DNA from: Rubrivivax albus
GTDB lineage: Bacteria; Pseudomonadota; Gammaproteobacteria; Burkholderiales; Burkholderiaceae_C
Length of the DNA stretch: 64,000 bases
Reading direction: 5' to 3'
Assembly: GCF_004016515.1 (NCBI RefSeq)
Contig: NZ_SACT01000002.1
Span: forward strand, 248,001 to 312,000
Numbering within the stretch: the stretch's first letter is position 1; each line of letters starts with the position of its first letter. Below the pieces are notes generated by a model. That model was not told where the DNA came from. It was given only the letters and a program-made list of their open reading frames with translations, and did not search any database. Positions 55,844 through 64,000 of the stretch are shown one piece after another. The position numbers and the translations under genes are program-made.

Positions 55844-55922
55844 GGGGTGTCTGGCTGTGACGGACGGGCCGAGAATACCCCACCCGCTTGACAGGGCGGG
55901 GGGCTTGAAAGACAGTCCACGG

Positions 55923-55941
55923 CCCCGATTTGTCGGGGTTT
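55923..55941. terminator. Weak hairpin in the corC/cobW divergent gap
   Basis: CCCCGA-TTTG-TCGGGG followed by TTT. It lies between divergent genes (gap 55844-55994), so it would be a leader hairpin or attenuator rather than a normal terminator. Nothing else is recognised in this gap; no Zur-like box was seen. Confidence 0.3.
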
Positions 55942-55994
55942 CCCAGAACCCTGCCGCCGGCTCGCGCCGATGTCGGCGTCATCCCCTGCTCCCC

Positions 55995-57044
55995 ATGGCC
56001 CTGATTCCCGCCACCATCCTCACCGGCTTCCTTGGTTCCGGCAAGACCACGCTGCTCAAGCGCGTGCTCAGCGAAGCGCACGGCCAGAAGATCGCCGTCA
56101 TCGAGAACGAGTTCGGCGAGGAGAACATCGACAACGACATCCTGGTGGCCGACACCAACGAGCAGGTCATCCAGATGAGCAACGGCTGCGTCTGCTGCAC
56201 CATCCGCGAGGATCTCCGCAGCACGCTGTCGGACCTGGCCGCAAAGAAGCGCAAGGGCGAACTCGACTTCGAGCGCGTGGTCATCGAGACCACCGGCCTG
56301 GCCGACCCGGGCCCGGTGGCGCAGACGTTCTTCATGGACGACGAGATCGCCGAGGCCTACCTGCTGGATTCCATCCTGACCCTGGTGGACGCCAAGCACG
56401 GCGAGCAGCAGCTGGACACTCGGCAGGAGGCGCGTCGCCAGGTGGGCTTCGCCGACCAGATCTTCGTCAGCAAGACCGACCTCTGCGAACCGGCGGCGGT
56501 GGACGCGCTGGCGCACCGCATCAAGCACATGAACCCGCGCGCGCCGCAGCGGCGCGTGCATTTCGGCGAGGTGCCGATCGCCGAGGTCTTCGACCTCAAG
56601 GGCTTCAACCTCAACGCCAAGCTGGAGATCGACCCGGCGTTCCTGGAGGAAGGACACGGGGGGCACGACCACCATGACCACGACCACCACGATCACGATC
56701 ACGAGCATGGCGAGCACTGCGACCACCCGCACCACCACCATCACGACGACGATGTGAAGTCCTTCGTGTTCCGCTCGGACAAGGCCTTCCACCCGGCGCG
56801 CCTGGAAGACTTCCTGGGTGCCATCGTGCAGGTCTACGGCCCCAAGATGCTGCGCTACAAGGGCGTGCTGTTCATGAAGGGCAGCGACCGCAAGGTCATC
56901 TTCCAGGGCGTGCACCAGCTCATGGGCAGCGACCTGGGGCCGAAGTGGGCGCCGGGCGAGAAGAAGGGCAGCAAGATGGTCTTCATCGGCATCGACCTGC
57001 CGCGCGACGTGCTGCTGCAGGGCCTGGAACAGTGCCTCGTGTGA
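55995..57044 (+). CDS. CobW/ZNG1-family GTPase metallochaperone with His-rich loop
   Basis: A 349-residue G3E GTPase. Walker A is GFLGSGKTTLLKRVL, the metal motif is C65-V-C67-C68 (NGCVCC), and IETTGLADP and SKTDL are G3 and G4. Residues about 220-255 form an extremely His/Asp-rich loop (HDHHDHDHHDHDHEHGEHC and a second HHHHH run) that should bind zinc, cobalt or nickel. A CobW C-terminal domain follows. Such proteins deliver zinc to client enzymes. The ATG at 55995 is preferred to an in-frame start at 55857 since the P-loop normally lies within 15 residues of the N-terminus. Confidence 0.92.
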   Translation: MALIPATILTGFLGSGKTTLLKRVLSEAHGQKIAVIENEFGEENIDNDILVADTNEQVIQMSNGCVCCTIREDLRSTLSDLAAKKRKGELDFERVVIETTGLADPGPVAQTFFMDDEIAEAYLLDSILTLVDAKHGEQQLDTRQEARRQVGFADQIFVSKTDLCEPAAVDALAHRIKHMNPRAPQRRVHFGEVPIAEVFDLKGFNLNAKLEIDPAFLEEGHGGHDHHDHDHHDHDHEHGEHCDHPHHHHHDDDVKSFVFRSDKAFHPARLEDFLGAIVQVYGPKMLRYKGVLFMKGSDRKVIFQGVHQLMGSDLGPKWAPGEKKGSKMVFIGIDLPRDVLLQGLEQCLV

Positions 57045-57072
57045 CACCCTGCGCGCCCTGGAAGCGCGTGGC

Positions 57073-57078
57073 TACAAT
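57073..57078 (+). promoter_or_regulatory. Probable -10 element for dksA
   Basis: TACAAT lies 87 bases before the dksA start in the 121-base gap after cobW. The region upstream has only a poor -35. An A-rich AAAAAGG follows at 57091, likely in the leader. Confidence 0.4.
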
Positions 57079-57165
57079 CCGCGCGCCGAAAAAGGCCCAG
57101 GCGCCGGCGGGCTGTGCTGAAATGCCGGATTGCCCAGAGTGATTCCATCAGGCGAGGAGAACCCC

Positions 57166-57831
57166 GTGAGCAAGACCCCCGTCAAGGCCCCGGCCGCCAA
57201 GAAGACCGCCTCCAGCGGCAAGGCGCCAGCGCGTGCCGCGACGGCCACGGCGCCCGCAGCGGCAGCCGCACCGGCTGCAGCCGCAGGCAACCGCTTCACG
57301 GAACGGTTCGGCCCCGCCACTCCCAAGACGACAGAACTCCCGAAGCCCCCCATGGAATCCACCAAGTCCGCCACCAAGGTGGACCCCAAGCTCGCCAATG
57401 CCTGGAAGACCAAGGCTGGCCGCGACCTGAGCGAACCCGAACTGCTCGCCATGCCCGAAGGCGAGTACATGAACGACAAGCAGCTCGACTTCTTCCGCGC
57501 CCGCCTGCAGGCGCTGAAGGACGACCTGCTGTCCAATGCCGGCGAGACCACCGAGCACCTGCGAGAGGACACGACCGTGGTGCCCGACCCGGCCGACCGC
57601 GCCACGATCGAGGAAGAGCATGCGCTGGAACTGCGCACGCGCGACCGCGAGCGCAAGCTGCTGAAGAAGATCTCGCAGTCGCTGGCCCGCATCGATGCCG
57701 GCGACTACGGCTACTGCGACGAGACCGGTGAACCCATCGGCCTGGGCCGGTTGCTGGCGCGCCCGACGGCCACGCTGTCGCTGGAAGCCCAGCAGCGCCG
57801 CGAACTCAAGCAGAAGATGTTCGGCGACTGA
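57166..57831 (+). CDS. dksA: RNA polymerase-binding regulator DksA with Ala/Lys-rich extension
   Basis: A 221-residue DksA, which binds the RNA polymerase secondary channel and with ppGpp tunes rRNA and amino-acid promoters. The coiled-coil tip Asp residues are D141 and D144 (VVPDPADRATIEEE). The C-terminal finger keeps only one Cys, C184 (YGYCDETGEPIG); the second pair is replaced (RPTATLSLEAQ), so zinc binding by four Cys is not possible. About 60 N-terminal residues are Lys/Ala/Pro-rich, unlike E. coli DksA (151 aa). The GTG at 57166 follows a GAGGAG ribosome site. Confidence 0.92.
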   Translation: MSKTPVKAPAAKKTASSGKAPARAATATAPAAAAAPAAAAGNRFTERFGPATPKTTELPKPPMESTKSATKVDPKLANAWKTKAGRDLSEPELLAMPEGEYMNDKQLDFFRARLQALKDDLLSNAGETTEHLREDTTVVPDPADRATIEEEHALELRTRDRERKLLKKISQSLARIDAGDYGYCDETGEPIGLGRLLARPTATLSLEAQQRRELKQKMFGD

Positions 57832-57852
57832 TCGGCCGCAGCACCCGTCTTC

Positions 57853-59703
57853 ATGGCCGACTCGAAGGACAACGAGAGCTTCTTCCGCAAGGTGGTGCGG
57901 TTCGTCGCGAACCCGGCCACCGACTGGCATGAGCTGAACTCGCGCCAGGACGGCGAGATCCGCGAGAACGAGCTCGAGAAGTCCGAGCTCAAGGCCATGA
58001 TCGAGCGCAAGCGGCGCAACGACTTCGTCCGCAAGCGCGAGTTCGACATGCTCAGGCGCGTGCGTCGCGAAGGGTTGACCCCGGAGCAGCTGGCGGCCCT
58101 GGGCACGTCGTCGCGCATCGACGATTCAGAGGTACGCGCCGACAGCGTTGCCGCGCGGCCGGGTGGCGGCGTCAAGGCCAAGATCGACGAGATCGAACAG
58201 GAGATGGTCGGCGAGAGCCGGTTCACGACCACGGGTCAGGCCCCGCTGACACGTGGCGGCAGCTTCTTCGGCGCCCAGGCGCCTGCGGCACCGGCCACCC
58301 CGCGGGCTGACTCCACCGTGCCGCGGCGCGCGCCACCGCCTGCGCCCTTGGAAGTGGATCTGCCGGTGCTGTCGTCCGACGACGACGACGACGACCTGCC
58401 CGCCCTGCCACCGTTGCCGGACCTGGACGGCGATGGCGCCCGGTCGCGCCACGGGCCGGCGTCCGCACCCGCAGTCATGGCCAGCGGACTGCCGCCGCTG
58501 GCGCCACTGGCGCCGCTGAAGCTGGGTCCTGACCCCTCGGCCGCCGGGGCCGGCGGCAGGGACGGCGGCGACGGCGACCGACTGGCCATCGAGGTCAGCG
58601 AAGTGGCACACGACCCCGACCTCGACGAGGCCGTGATCGCGTTTGCCAATGCCGACTTTGAGCAGTGCGAGCATTCACTTACAAGACTGACCAGTGCCAC
58701 TGGGGCGCGGTCCCAGCACGCCGAGACCTGGCTGGTGCTGTTCGACCTCTTCCGTGCCACCGGGCAGCATCAGCGGTTCGAGAGCCTGGCCGTGGAGTAC
58801 GCCCACCAGTTCGGCTGGTCCGCGCCGCAGTGGTACTCGCTGCCGCAACTGGTGGCCGACGCGGTGGCCGACGACACACCGCGCCGCCGTGCCAGCAGCG
58901 CCGCCGAGGTCGGCGAGGTCGGCTGGGCGTCGCCCGAGGTGCTGGACCACGAGGCCCTGTCGCGGCTGCGCTCGCAGACCCTGCAGATGCCGCTGCCCTG
59001 GGTCTTCGACTGGAGCGCGCTGAAGACCGTCGAGGCCGAGGCCGCCACCCAGCTGTCGGTGCTGTGCCGGCTCTGGGGCTCGCAGGCCCTGGAGATGCGC
59101 TGGATCGGTGGCGACCGCCTGTTCACGACGTTGCAGGAAGCCGCGCCCACCGGCGTGCGCGACGCCGACCCGGCGTTCTGGCTGGCCCGCCTGGATGCAC
59201 TGCGCCTGGCCAACCGGGCCGACCAGTTCGACGAGACGGCGATCGACTACTGCGTGACCTACGAAGTCTCCCCGCCGTCCTGGGAGCCGGCGCGCTGCAC
59301 CGTGCACATCGGTGGCCAGATCGGCGGCCAGGTCACGTCGACGCGTGCGCCGGCACTCTCGATGGTCAGCGACGTGTCCACCAGCTTCCTCGAATCCGGC
59401 CTGGCCGAGGACCCCGGGATGGAACTGGCGTCGGTCGAACTGTCGGGCCAGTTGATCGGCGACATCCACGAGACCCTGCGCCGGCTCAACGACCAGGTGG
59501 GCCGTGCGCCCATGGTGTCGGTGTCCTGCGCCCGGCTGATCCGCGTCGACTTCCTGGCCGCGGGCGACCTGCTGAACTGGGTGCTGTCGCAGCGCGGCGA
59601 GAACCGCACCGTCCAGTTCACCGACGCCCATCGTCTGGTGGCCCTGTTCTTCACCGCCATGGGCATCAGCGAGCACGCCACCGTGCAGGTGCGCAAGGTC
59701 TGA
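57853..59703 (+). CDS. Large STAS-domain protein of unknown function
   Basis: A 616-residue soluble protein. Residues 1-90 are charged and helical ([30 protein letters not shown]), residues about 110-240 are Pro/Ala/Asp-rich and disordered, including six Asp in a row, and the middle ([25 protein letters not shown]) looks like a degenerate STAS or TPR-linked segment. The last 110 residues form a STAS-like domain ([43 protein letters not shown]). It lies between dksA and hslV in the same direction. I know similar genes in this position in Burkholderiales but no function. Confidence 0.75.
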   Translation: MADSKDNESFFRKVVRFVANPATDWHELNSRQDGEIRENELEKSELKAMIERKRRNDFVRKREFDMLRRVRREGLTPEQLAALGTSSRIDDSEVRADSVAARPGGGVKAKIDEIEQEMVGESRFTTTGQAPLTRGGSFFGAQAPAAPATPRADSTVPRRAPPPAPLEVDLPVLSSDDDDDDLPALPPLPDLDGDGARSRHGPASAPAVMASGLPPLAPLAPLKLGPDPSAAGAGGRDGGDGDRLAIEVSEVAHDPDLDEAVIAFANADFEQCEHSLTRLTSATGARSQHAETWLVLFDLFRATGQHQRFESLAVEYAHQFGWSAPQWYSLPQLVADAVADDTPRRRASSAAEVGEVGWASPEVLDHEALSRLRSQTLQMPLPWVFDWSALKTVEAEAATQLSVLCRLWGSQALEMRWIGGDRLFTTLQEAAPTGVRDADPAFWLARLDALRLANRADQFDETAIDYCVTYEVSPPSWEPARCTVHIGGQIGGQVTSTRAPALSMVSDVSTSFLESGLAEDPGMELASVELSGQLIGDIHETLRRLNDQVGRAPMVSVSCARLIRVDFLAAGDLLNWVLSQRGENRTVQFTDAHRLVALFFTAMGISEHATVQVRKV

Positions 59704-59738
59704 CCGCATCGCGGGCTCGCTGCCCGCACCGCCTTCCC

Positions 59739-60275
59739 ATGGAACCCTTCCACGGCACCACCATCGTCAGCGCCCGCCGCGGCAACGTCGTCGCCCTGGG
59801 CGGCGATGGCCAGGTCACGCTGGGCCACATCGTCGTCAAGGGGAGCGCACGTAAGGTGCGCAAGCTGCACCGCGACCAGGTCCTGGCCGGCTTCGCCGGC
59901 GCCACCGCTGACGCCTTCACGCTGTTCGAGCGCTTCGAGGCCAAGCTTGAGAAGCACCAGGGCCATCTGGTGCGCGCCGCCATCGAGCTCACCAAGGACT
60001 GGCGCACCGACCGCGTGCTGCGCCGCCTGGAGGCCATGCTGGCGGTGGCCGACCGGAGCGCCAGCCTGATCATCACGGGCAATGGCGACGTACTGGAGCC
60101 GGAGCACGGCCTGGTGGCCATCGGCTCCGGCGGGGCCTACGCCCAGGCCGCGGCGCGCGCGCTGCTGGAACACACGCCCATGCCGCCGGCGGAGATCGTC
60201 AAGCAGGCGCTCACCATCGCCGGCGAGCTGTGCATCTACACCAACCAGCATCACACGATCGAGACGCTGGAATGA
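59739..60275 (+). CDS. hslV: HslV peptidase subunit of the HslUV protease
   Basis: A 178-residue proteasome-like peptidase. A six-residue propeptide MEPFHG precedes the catalytic Thr in [10 protein letters not shown], exposed after processing. [24 protein letters not shown] and [19 protein letters not shown] match HslV. It forms a double hexamer capped by HslU. The start at 59739 gives the expected propeptide. An 88-base gap with three hairpins separates it from hslU. Confidence 0.96.
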   Translation: MEPFHGTTIVSARRGNVVALGGDGQVTLGHIVVKGSARKVRKLHRDQVLAGFAGATADAFTLFERFEAKLEKHQGHLVRAAIELTKDWRTDRVLRRLEAMLAVADRSASLIITGNGDVLEPEHGLVAIGSGGAYAQAAARALLEHTPMPPAEIVKQALTIAGELCIYTNQHHTIETLE

Positions 60276-60292
60276 ACCGGTGGGCCGAGCGC

Positions 60293-60350
60293 CGGGCCGC
60301 TCCCAAGCCGGCCCGCATCCCCTCGGGGGATCGGGCGATGTACCCATCGC
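60293..60350. other. Three consecutive hairpins between hslV and hslU
   Basis: CGGGCC...GGCCCG (60293-60315), ATCCCC-TCG-GGGGAT (60317-60331) and GCGATG-TACC-CATCGC (60335-60350) follow one another within the 88-base spacer. The last ends 13 bases before the hslU ATG. They may set the hslV:hslU ratio by affecting decay or translation; this is inference. Confidence 0.5.
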
Positions 60351-60363
60351 ACGAGGGGCAGAC

Positions 60364-61689
60364 ATGTCGATGACGCCGCAGGAGATCGTCTCCGAACTCG
60401 ACCGCCATATCGTCGGCCAGCTGCCGGCCAAGCGCGCCGTGGCCATCGCGCTGCGCAATCGCTGGCGGCGCCAGCGCGTGGACGAGAAACTGCGCGCGGA
60501 GATCACGCCGAAGAACATCCTGATGATCGGGCCCACCGGCGTGGGCAAGACCGAGATCGCCCGCCGGCTCGCGAAGCTGGCCGACGCGCCGTTCGTGAAG
60601 GTGGAGGCCACCAAGTTCACCGAGGTCGGCTACGTCGGCAAGGACGTGGACAGCATCGTGCGCGACCTGGTGGAGGTGGCCGTCAAGCAGGAACGCGAAC
60701 GCGCGATGAAGCAGCACCGCACGCGCGCCGAGGACGCGGCCGAGGACCGCATCCTCGACGTGCTCGTCCCACCCGCGCGCAGCGTGGGCTTCGACGCCAC
60801 CCCACCAGCCGACAACACCGCGCGTCAGGTCATGCGAAAACGCCTGCGTGAAGGCGCGCTGGCCGACAAGGAGATCGAGATCGACGTCGCCGACGCGAAA
60901 CCGGCGTTGGAGATCATGGGCCCGCAGGGCATGGAGGAGATGGCCGAGCAGCTCAAGGGCCTGTTCTCGCAGATGGGCGCGGGCAAGCGCAAGACGCGCA
61001 AGCTGAAGATCGGCGAGGCGCTGCCGCTGCTGGTGGACGAGGAGGCGGCCAAGCTGGTCAACGAGGACGAGATCCGCACCGCGGCGCTGGCCAACGCCGA
61101 GAACAACGGCATCGTCTTCCTCGACGAGATCGACAAGGTGGCCAGCCGCAGCGACGTGGCCGGTGCCGACGTCAGCCGCCAGGGCGTGCAGCGCGACCTG
61201 CTGCCGCTGGTGGAGGGCACGGCGGTCAACACCAAGTACGGCATGGTCAAGACCGACCACATCCTCTTCGTGGCCAGCGGTGCCTTCCACCTGGCCAAGC
61301 CCAGCGACCTGATCCCCGAGCTGCAGGGCCGCTTTCCAATCCGCGTGGAACTGACGTCGCTGAGCGTCGACGACTTCGAGGCCATCCTGAACAGCACGCA
61401 GGCCAGCCTGGTCAAGCAGTACGCGGCGCTGCTGGCCACCGAGGGCGTGACGCTGAGCTTCGCGCCCGAGGCCATCCGCCGCATCGCGCAGATCGCGCAC
61501 GACGTGAACGAGCGCACCGAGAACATCGGCGCCCGCCGCCTGGCCACGGTGATGGAGCGGCTGCTCGACGAGATCGGCTTCGACGCGCCCAACCGCAGCG
61601 GGCAGACCGTGACCATCGACGCGGCGATGGTGGACGCGCGGCTGGGCGAACTGGCGAAGGACGAGGACCTTTCGCGGTACGTGCTGTAG
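60364..61689 (+). CDS. hslU: HslU ATPase subunit of the HslUV protease
   Basis: A 441-residue AAA+ unfoldase. Walker [24 protein letters not shown] pore-loop region, Walker [10 protein letters not shown] and the sensor region [11 protein letters not shown] are present, with an intervening I-domain (about residues 110-230). The C-terminus [10 protein letters not shown] inserts into HslV. A second ATG six bases downstream is possible. The gene ends at the edge of the large dyad element. Confidence 0.97.
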   Translation: MSMTPQEIVSELDRHIVGQLPAKRAVAIALRNRWRRQRVDEKLRAEITPKNILMIGPTGVGKTEIARRLAKLADAPFVKVEATKFTEVGYVGKDVDSIVRDLVEVAVKQERERAMKQHRTRAEDAAEDRILDVLVPPARSVGFDATPPADNTARQVMRKRLREGALADKEIEIDVADAKPALEIMGPQGMEEMAEQLKGLFSQMGAGKRKTRKLKIGEALPLLVDEEAAKLVNEDEIRTAALANAENNGIVFLDEIDKVASRSDVAGADVSRQGVQRDLLPLVEGTAVNTKYGMVKTDHILFVASGAFHLAKPSDLIPELQGRFPIRVELTSLSVDDFEAILNSTQASLVKQYAALLATEGVTLSFAPEAIRRIAQIAHDVNERTENIGARRLATVMERLLDEIGFDAPNRSGQTVTIDAAMVDARLGELAKDEDLSRYVL

Positions 61690-61705
61690 AGACCGAGGGC
61701 CGCTG

Positions 61706-62167
61706 CCGACCCGGAGCGGACGTTCGGTGGTCCATCAACGCTGCCGTTCAGCGTGGCCGGGGGTCCGGGCAGGCGTTCTCCGGCCCACGCTCGCGGGGCG
61801 CTGCCCGCTGTGGGCGGCCGACGAGGCATCAACACCGGCGTCAGTGTGTCACCGACGAGGCGACCGCGAATGGGGCCTGCGCCCGCCCACCCGAACCCCC
61901 GGCCCTCTTCGGCGCCGCGGCGTCGGTCCCCGGGAACAGCTAGCGGGTGTCGCAGGGTGGCGGTGGCGCCTGGGGGCGCAGGACCCATTCGCGGTCGCCT
62001 GGACGCTGACTCACCCCAGGCGGCGTTGAAGCCTCGGCCGCGGATGAACCATGGCAGCGCCCCGCGAGCGTGGGCCGGAGAACGCGGGCGACGCCGCCGC
62101 CCTGCTGCAGCGGCGGTGGCGCGCGAGGACCACGAGCGCTCGAACATGAGCTTCCGCTCAGGGTCGG
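61706..62167. repeat. Large dyad-symmetric element, copy 2 (inverted relative to copy 1)
   Basis: This fills the gap 61690-62175 between convergent hslU and coaX. It is the reverse complement of copy 1 at high identity over its length. Arms 61775-61799 with 62059-62083 (perfect) and 61858-61886 with 61972-62000 (two mismatches) share a centre near 61929. The ends CCGACCC-G-GAGCGG and CCGCTC-A-GGGTCGG form a 14-base terminal inverted repeat with one mismatch. No credible coding region. Confidence 0.85.
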
Positions 62168-62175
62168 AACCCGCC

Positions 62176-62955
62176 CTACAGCGCCAGCCGATGCGCCTGG
62201 ATCGCCAGCAGCCCGTCGAAGATCAGCGAGTCCACCGTCTCGAAGCGCAACTCCGTGATCGGCGCCAGCTTCACCGCCGCGCCGCCGGTCATGTAGAGCA
62301 AGGGCTCGGCCCCAGTGCGCTGCATCAGCTTGCGGTGCTGTCGCTCGATGGCGCCGGCGATCGCCGAGCTGCCGCCGCTCATCAGCGCGTCGCTGGTGTT
62401 GGTGGGGAAATCGACCACGTCGCCGGTGGGCACCTTCAGCCCGGCCGTGCCCAGCTCCAGTGCGCGCAGCATCATGCCGAAGCCCGGCAGGATGAGGCCG
62501 CCCAGGAAGCGGCCCTCGGCATCCAACGCGTCCACCGTCACCGCCGTGCCCACCATCACCACCAGGGCTGGCCGCGGTGTGCCGCCAGGGCCGACCTCGG
62601 CCAGCACGCGGCGGCGCGCACCGACCAGCGAGACCCAGCGGTCGGCCCCCAGACGGTTCGGGTGGTCGTAGCCGTTGGTCACGCCGCCATCGTGCGTCCC
62701 GGGCACCACCCATCGGGGCTCCACGTCCCACAGCTCGAGCTGCTCCTCCACGCGCCGGCGCACGGCGTCGCCGGCCACGTCGCAGCCCAGCATCGTGGTC
62801 GGCTCGGGCAGGCCCTTCCACGGGCCGTCGGCCAGGTCGTCGATGGTCTCGAGGAAGACGGCACCCTGGTGCAGCACCGGGCTGCCGGGCTGCGGGCCGG
62901 CGTACAGCGCCCACTTCAGGCGCGTGTTGCCAATGTCGATGGCCAGGAAGGACAT
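62176..62955 (-). CDS. coaX: Type III pantothenate kinase
   Basis: A 259-residue kinase for the first step of CoA synthesis. N-terminal phosphate loop [24 protein letters not shown] and [12 protein letters not shown] (catalytic Asp region) are the three CoaX motifs, followed by [11 protein letters not shown]. The start at 62955 places DIGNT at residue 6. It is divergent from icmF with a 98-base gap that holds a LiuR-type box. Confidence 0.93.
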   Translation of the reverse strand: MSFLAIDIGNTRLKWALYAGPQPGSPVLHQGAVFLETIDDLADGPWKGLPEPTTMLGCDVAGDAVRRRVEEQLELWDVEPRWVVPGTHDGGVTNGYDHPNRLGADRWVSLVGARRRVLAEVGPGGTPRPALVVMVGTAVTVDALDAEGRFLGGLILPGFGMMLRALELGTAGLKVPTGDVVDFPTNTSDALMSGGSSAIAGAIERQHRKLMQRTGAEPLLYMTGGAAVKLAPITELRFETVDSLIFDGLLAIQAHRLAL

Positions 62956-63010
62956 GGGCCGATGGTATCCACGGTGCGCACCCGTGGGCATCGGTGGCAT
63001 CATCGATGGA

Positions 63011-63032
63011 TTGACGTTTACGTCAACGTCAA
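63011..63032 (+). promoter_or_regulatory. LiuR-type operator at icmF
   Basis: A 22-base dyad with core TTTACGTCAA (one mismatch between arms), ending 21 bases before the icmF ATG. The -10-like hexamer that accompanies the other three boxes is not obvious here. The coaX start is 55 bases to the left. Confidence 0.75.
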
Positions 63033-63053
63033 CCGCCACCTGGAATCCCTGCC

Positions 63054-64000
63054 ATGACCGACCTCTCCGCCGACGCCAAGGCCCTGGCCAGCTACCGCCC
63101 GACGCACAAGGTGCGCTTCGTCACCGCCGCCAGCCTGTTCGACGGCCACGACGCCGCCATCAACATCATGCGTCGCCTGCTGCAGGGCATGGGCGCCGAG
63201 GTGATCCACCTGGGTCACAACCGCTCGGTGGACGAGGTGGTGGACGCCGCGCTGCAGGAGGACGCCCAGGGCATCGCCATCAGCAGCTACCAGGGCGGCC
63301 ACGTCGAGTACTTCCAGTACATGATCGACCGCCTGCGTACCCAGGGCGGCGGCCACATCCAGGTCTTCGGCGGCGGCGGCGGCGTCATCGTGCCGGCCGA
63401 GATCCGCACGCTGCAGGACTACGGCGTCAGCCGCATCTACAGCCCCGAGGACGGCCAGCGCATGGGCCTGGCCGGCATGATCGGCGAGATGCTGATGCGC
63501 GCCGATGTCGACCTGTCGGTGCATGCGCCCAAGGACGTGGCGGCGTTGCAGGGCCACTCGCCCGCGGCCTGGCGCGCCCTGGCGCAGGCGATCACGGCGC
63601 TGGAGAACGGGGGGGCCGATGCCGCCTTCCTGGCCGCGCTGAAGGGAGCACCGAAGACCGCCCCGGTGATCGGCATCACCGGCACCGGCGGCGCCGGCAA
63701 GAGCAGCCTGACCGACGAGCTGATCCGCCGCATCCGCCTGGACCAGGACGACCGCCTGCGCATCGCCGTGATCAGCATCGACCCCAGCCGGCGCAAGAGC
63801 GGCGGCGCGCTGCTGGGCGACCGCATCCGCATGAACGCCATCGGCCCCTGGCAGAACGGGGCGCGCGTCTACATGCGTTCACTGGCCACGCGCGACTTCG
63901 GCAGCGAGATCAGTCAGGCCCTGCCGGACGTGCTGGCCGCCGTGCAGGCCGCCGGCTTCGACCTGATCGTCGTCGAGACCTCGGGCATCGGACAGGGCGA
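63054..64000 (+). CDS. icmF: Fused acyl-CoA mutase IcmF, 5' part
   Basis: The visible 315 residues comprise a B12-binding domain ([26 protein letters not shown], with D-x-H for the cobalt lower ligand) and the start of a MeaB-like G-protein chaperone (Walker [47 protein letters not shown]). This order, B12 domain then GTPase then mutase, is IcmF, the fused isobutyryl-CoA mutase, some members of which also act on isovaleryl-CoA/pivalyl-CoA. The mutase domain lies beyond the window. A LiuR-type box upstream suggests a link to leucine catabolism. Confidence 0.92.
   Translation, partial: MTDLSADAKALASYRPTHKVRFVTAASLFDGHDAAINIMRRLLQGMGAEVIHLGHNRSVDEVVDAALQEDAQGIAISSYQGGHVEYFQYMIDRLRTQGGGHIQVFGGGGGVIVPAEIRTLQDYGVSRIYSPEDGQRMGLAGMIGEMLMRADVDLSVHAPKDVAALQGHSPAAWRALAQAITALENGGADAAFLAALKGAPKTAPVIGITGTGGAGKSSLTDELIRRIRLDQDDRLRIAVISIDPSRRKSGGALLGDRIRMNAIGPWQNGARVYMRSLATRDFGSEISQALPDVLAAVQAAGFDLIVVETSGIGQG

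Overview
The window looks like chromosomal DNA from a free-living betaproteobacterium of the order Burkholderiales, probably in or near the Rubrivivax/Leptothrix/Roseateles group. This rests on the very high GC content, on gene sets typical of that order (a LiuR-controlled leucine catabolic regulon, aceK, a DksA with a degenerate zinc finger, dksA-STAS-hslVU, corC-lnt), and on short GC-rich intercistronic repeats that I recall from related genomes. The placement is inference; no rRNA or tRNA gene is present to confirm it. Genes are densely packed, many overlap by the ATGA or GTGA tetranucleotide, and only a few gaps exceed 150 bases.

Layout. 1-2.6 kb: start of a cytochrome bd operon (cydP-cydA) divergent from a sigma-54-type activator. 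2.6-5.7 kb: a DsbA-like isomerase, then a tightly overlapped cassette of class III CoA-transferase, Gln-type thiol dioxygenase and crotonase-fold protein. 5.8-15.7 kb: a complete chemotaxis operon (soluble receptor-like protein, cheY, STAS protein, cheA, PAS-PAS-poly-HAMP receptor, cheW, cheR, cheD, cheB) ending in a BLUF blue-light receptor, with an FNR-like box upstream. 15.8-17.6 kb: an orphan lipoprotein. 17.6-24.5 kb: the first leucine/isovalerate operon (both methylcrotonyl-CoA carboxylase subunits, methylglutaconyl-CoA hydratase, an acyl-CoA dehydrogenase). 24.6-34.0 kb: a LuxR-type regulator, a secreted amidase, a second DsbA-like isomerase, a CbiM-like membrane protein, the Trk potassium system and a DUF2868/DUF3482 pair. 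34.1-45.0 kb: the second leucine operon (thioesterase, isovaleryl-CoA dehydrogenase, carbonic anhydrase, aceK, thiolase, LysE exporter, SDR, acyl-CoA dehydrogenase, ABC ATPase and permease) divergent from its MerR-type regulator liuR. 45.3-50.7 kb: YgjP-like metalloprotein, plsC, gmhB, glyS, glyQ. 50.8-57 kb: BASS transporter, D-aminoacylase-like hydrolase, lnt, corC and a CobW GTPase. 57-62.2 kb: dksA, a large STAS protein, hslV, hslU. 62.2-64 kb: coaX and the start of icmF.

How the parts fit. Four near-identical 22-base palindromes (TTGACG-N10-CGTCAA) lie upstream of the liuB operon, the thioesterase/liuA operon, liuR itself and icmF. They tie three separated loci, plus the regulator, into one putative LiuR regulon for isovaleryl-CoA metabolism. 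Carbonic anhydrase (bicarbonate for the carboxylase), AceK (glyoxylate-bypass switch) and thiolase make sense in the same operon. HMG-CoA lyase is not in the window. The chemotaxis operon combines an Aer-like PAS receptor, an FNR-like box and a BLUF protein, which suggests taxis to redox state and light.

The most unusual sequence feature is a dispersed element of about 455-460 bp present twice in opposite orientation (35.44-35.90 kb and 61.71-62.17 kb). Each copy is a large dyad: two pairs of near-perfect 25-31 base arms share one centre. One copy splits an ABC transporter operon and the other fills the gap between convergent hslU and coaX. I do not recognise it. A second, shorter repeat family occurs three times in intercistronic gaps at 29.7, 34.1 and 49.8 kb.
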